Source: Archivesica marissinica (Eukaryota; Mollusca; Bivalvia; Venerida; Vesicomyidae). Taken from it: 64,000 nt of DNA. A model generated the notes under the pieces. It was not told the DNA's origin. It was given only the letters and a program-made list of their open reading frames with translations, and did no database searches. Of the stretch, positions 63,868 to 64,000 are shown piece by piece (the first letter of the stretch is position 1; the number at the start of each line of letters is the position of its first letter). A program made the translations under genes and the position numbers. Location of the stretch: NCBI GenBank assembly GCA_014843695.1, contig CM026400.1:42701983-42765982 (forward strand), read 5' to 3'.

Positions 63868-63957
63868 GTATGATAGTACACTGTACAGTTCAGCGTTCGT
63901 ACCGTCTCTACCAGCAATTACCGTAAAACATGATTTTTCATAATTTTAAACATTTTC

Positions 63958-64000
63958 AATTAGTTTATACAAATTTAATTTAGCTCGATTGCGAAACAAG
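63958..64000 (-). mobile_element. S2 SINE tail, antisense, running off the window
   Basis: AATTAGTTTATACAAATTTA + ATTTAGCTCGATTGCGAAAC matches the start of other antisense S2 copies. Confidence 0.82.

Noticed and set aside
61432..61505. A tRNA-Thr gene
   Set aside because: The tRNA-like part is the head of a S4 SINE with its usual body and tail; similar heads occur several times. The same applies to the S1, S2, S3 and S5 heads.

Overview
This is eukaryotic genomic DNA, most probably from a bivalve mollusc or another large-genome lophotrochozoan. The sequence is AT-rich, with long introns and GT-AG splice sites. It carries at least five tRNA-derived SINE families, many MITE families and very many minisatellites. 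The species cannot be named from the sequence. No bacterial, organellar or viral genes were seen.

One host gene runs the whole length of the + strand. I reconstructed 16 internal exons (848-1028 to 63867), 4,782 coding bases or 1,593 complete residues. All exon phases match and every join restores an EGF domain. The order is about 17 EGF-like domains, laminin-G 1, EGF, laminin-G 2, one full and one short EGF, laminin-G 3, then at least five more EGF domains. This is the layout of a Crumbs-family (crb/CRB) apical-polarity ectodomain. An Eyes-shut (EYS)-like protein is the main alternative. The signal peptide and start lie upstream of the window; the last domains and any transmembrane and PDZ-binding tail lie downstream.

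Almost everything else is repeat. By my estimate tandem arrays fill 18 kb or more of the 64 kb. The largest are a 50-bp satellite with higher-order structure (10.1-12.8 kb, continuing past a 1,000-N gap at 14823-15822) and a roughly 32-bp array of 2.5 kb next to exon 13. Interspersed repeats include: MITE family A (CAGGG termini, 5-bp target duplications); family B (CAGGGTTCCC termini); families C, D and G (TTAA targets); family E (TA target); a 1.6-2.0 kb element H; and SINE families S1-S5. Family letters are local labels. The only intact mobile gene is a Tc1-like DD34E transposase (32298-33317) between matching terminal inverted repeats.

Region by region: 0-6 kb, exons 1-4 with a donor-duplicating array; 6-20.5 kb, a 14.6-kb repeat-filled intron with the gap; 20.5-31 kb, exons 5-9 with two more arrays that copy splice sites; 31-34 kb, a MITE split by an insertion that itself carries the Tc1 element; 34.5-46 kb, the three laminin-G exons; 46-64 kb, large introns, tandem arrays and exons 14-16.

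The most unusual signal is that several minisatellites are anchored on exon edges and repeat a splice donor (17 GTAAGT copies after exon 1, 10 copies at exon 6) or a splice acceptor with the start of the exon (8 extra copies before exon 9, 2 before exon 15).
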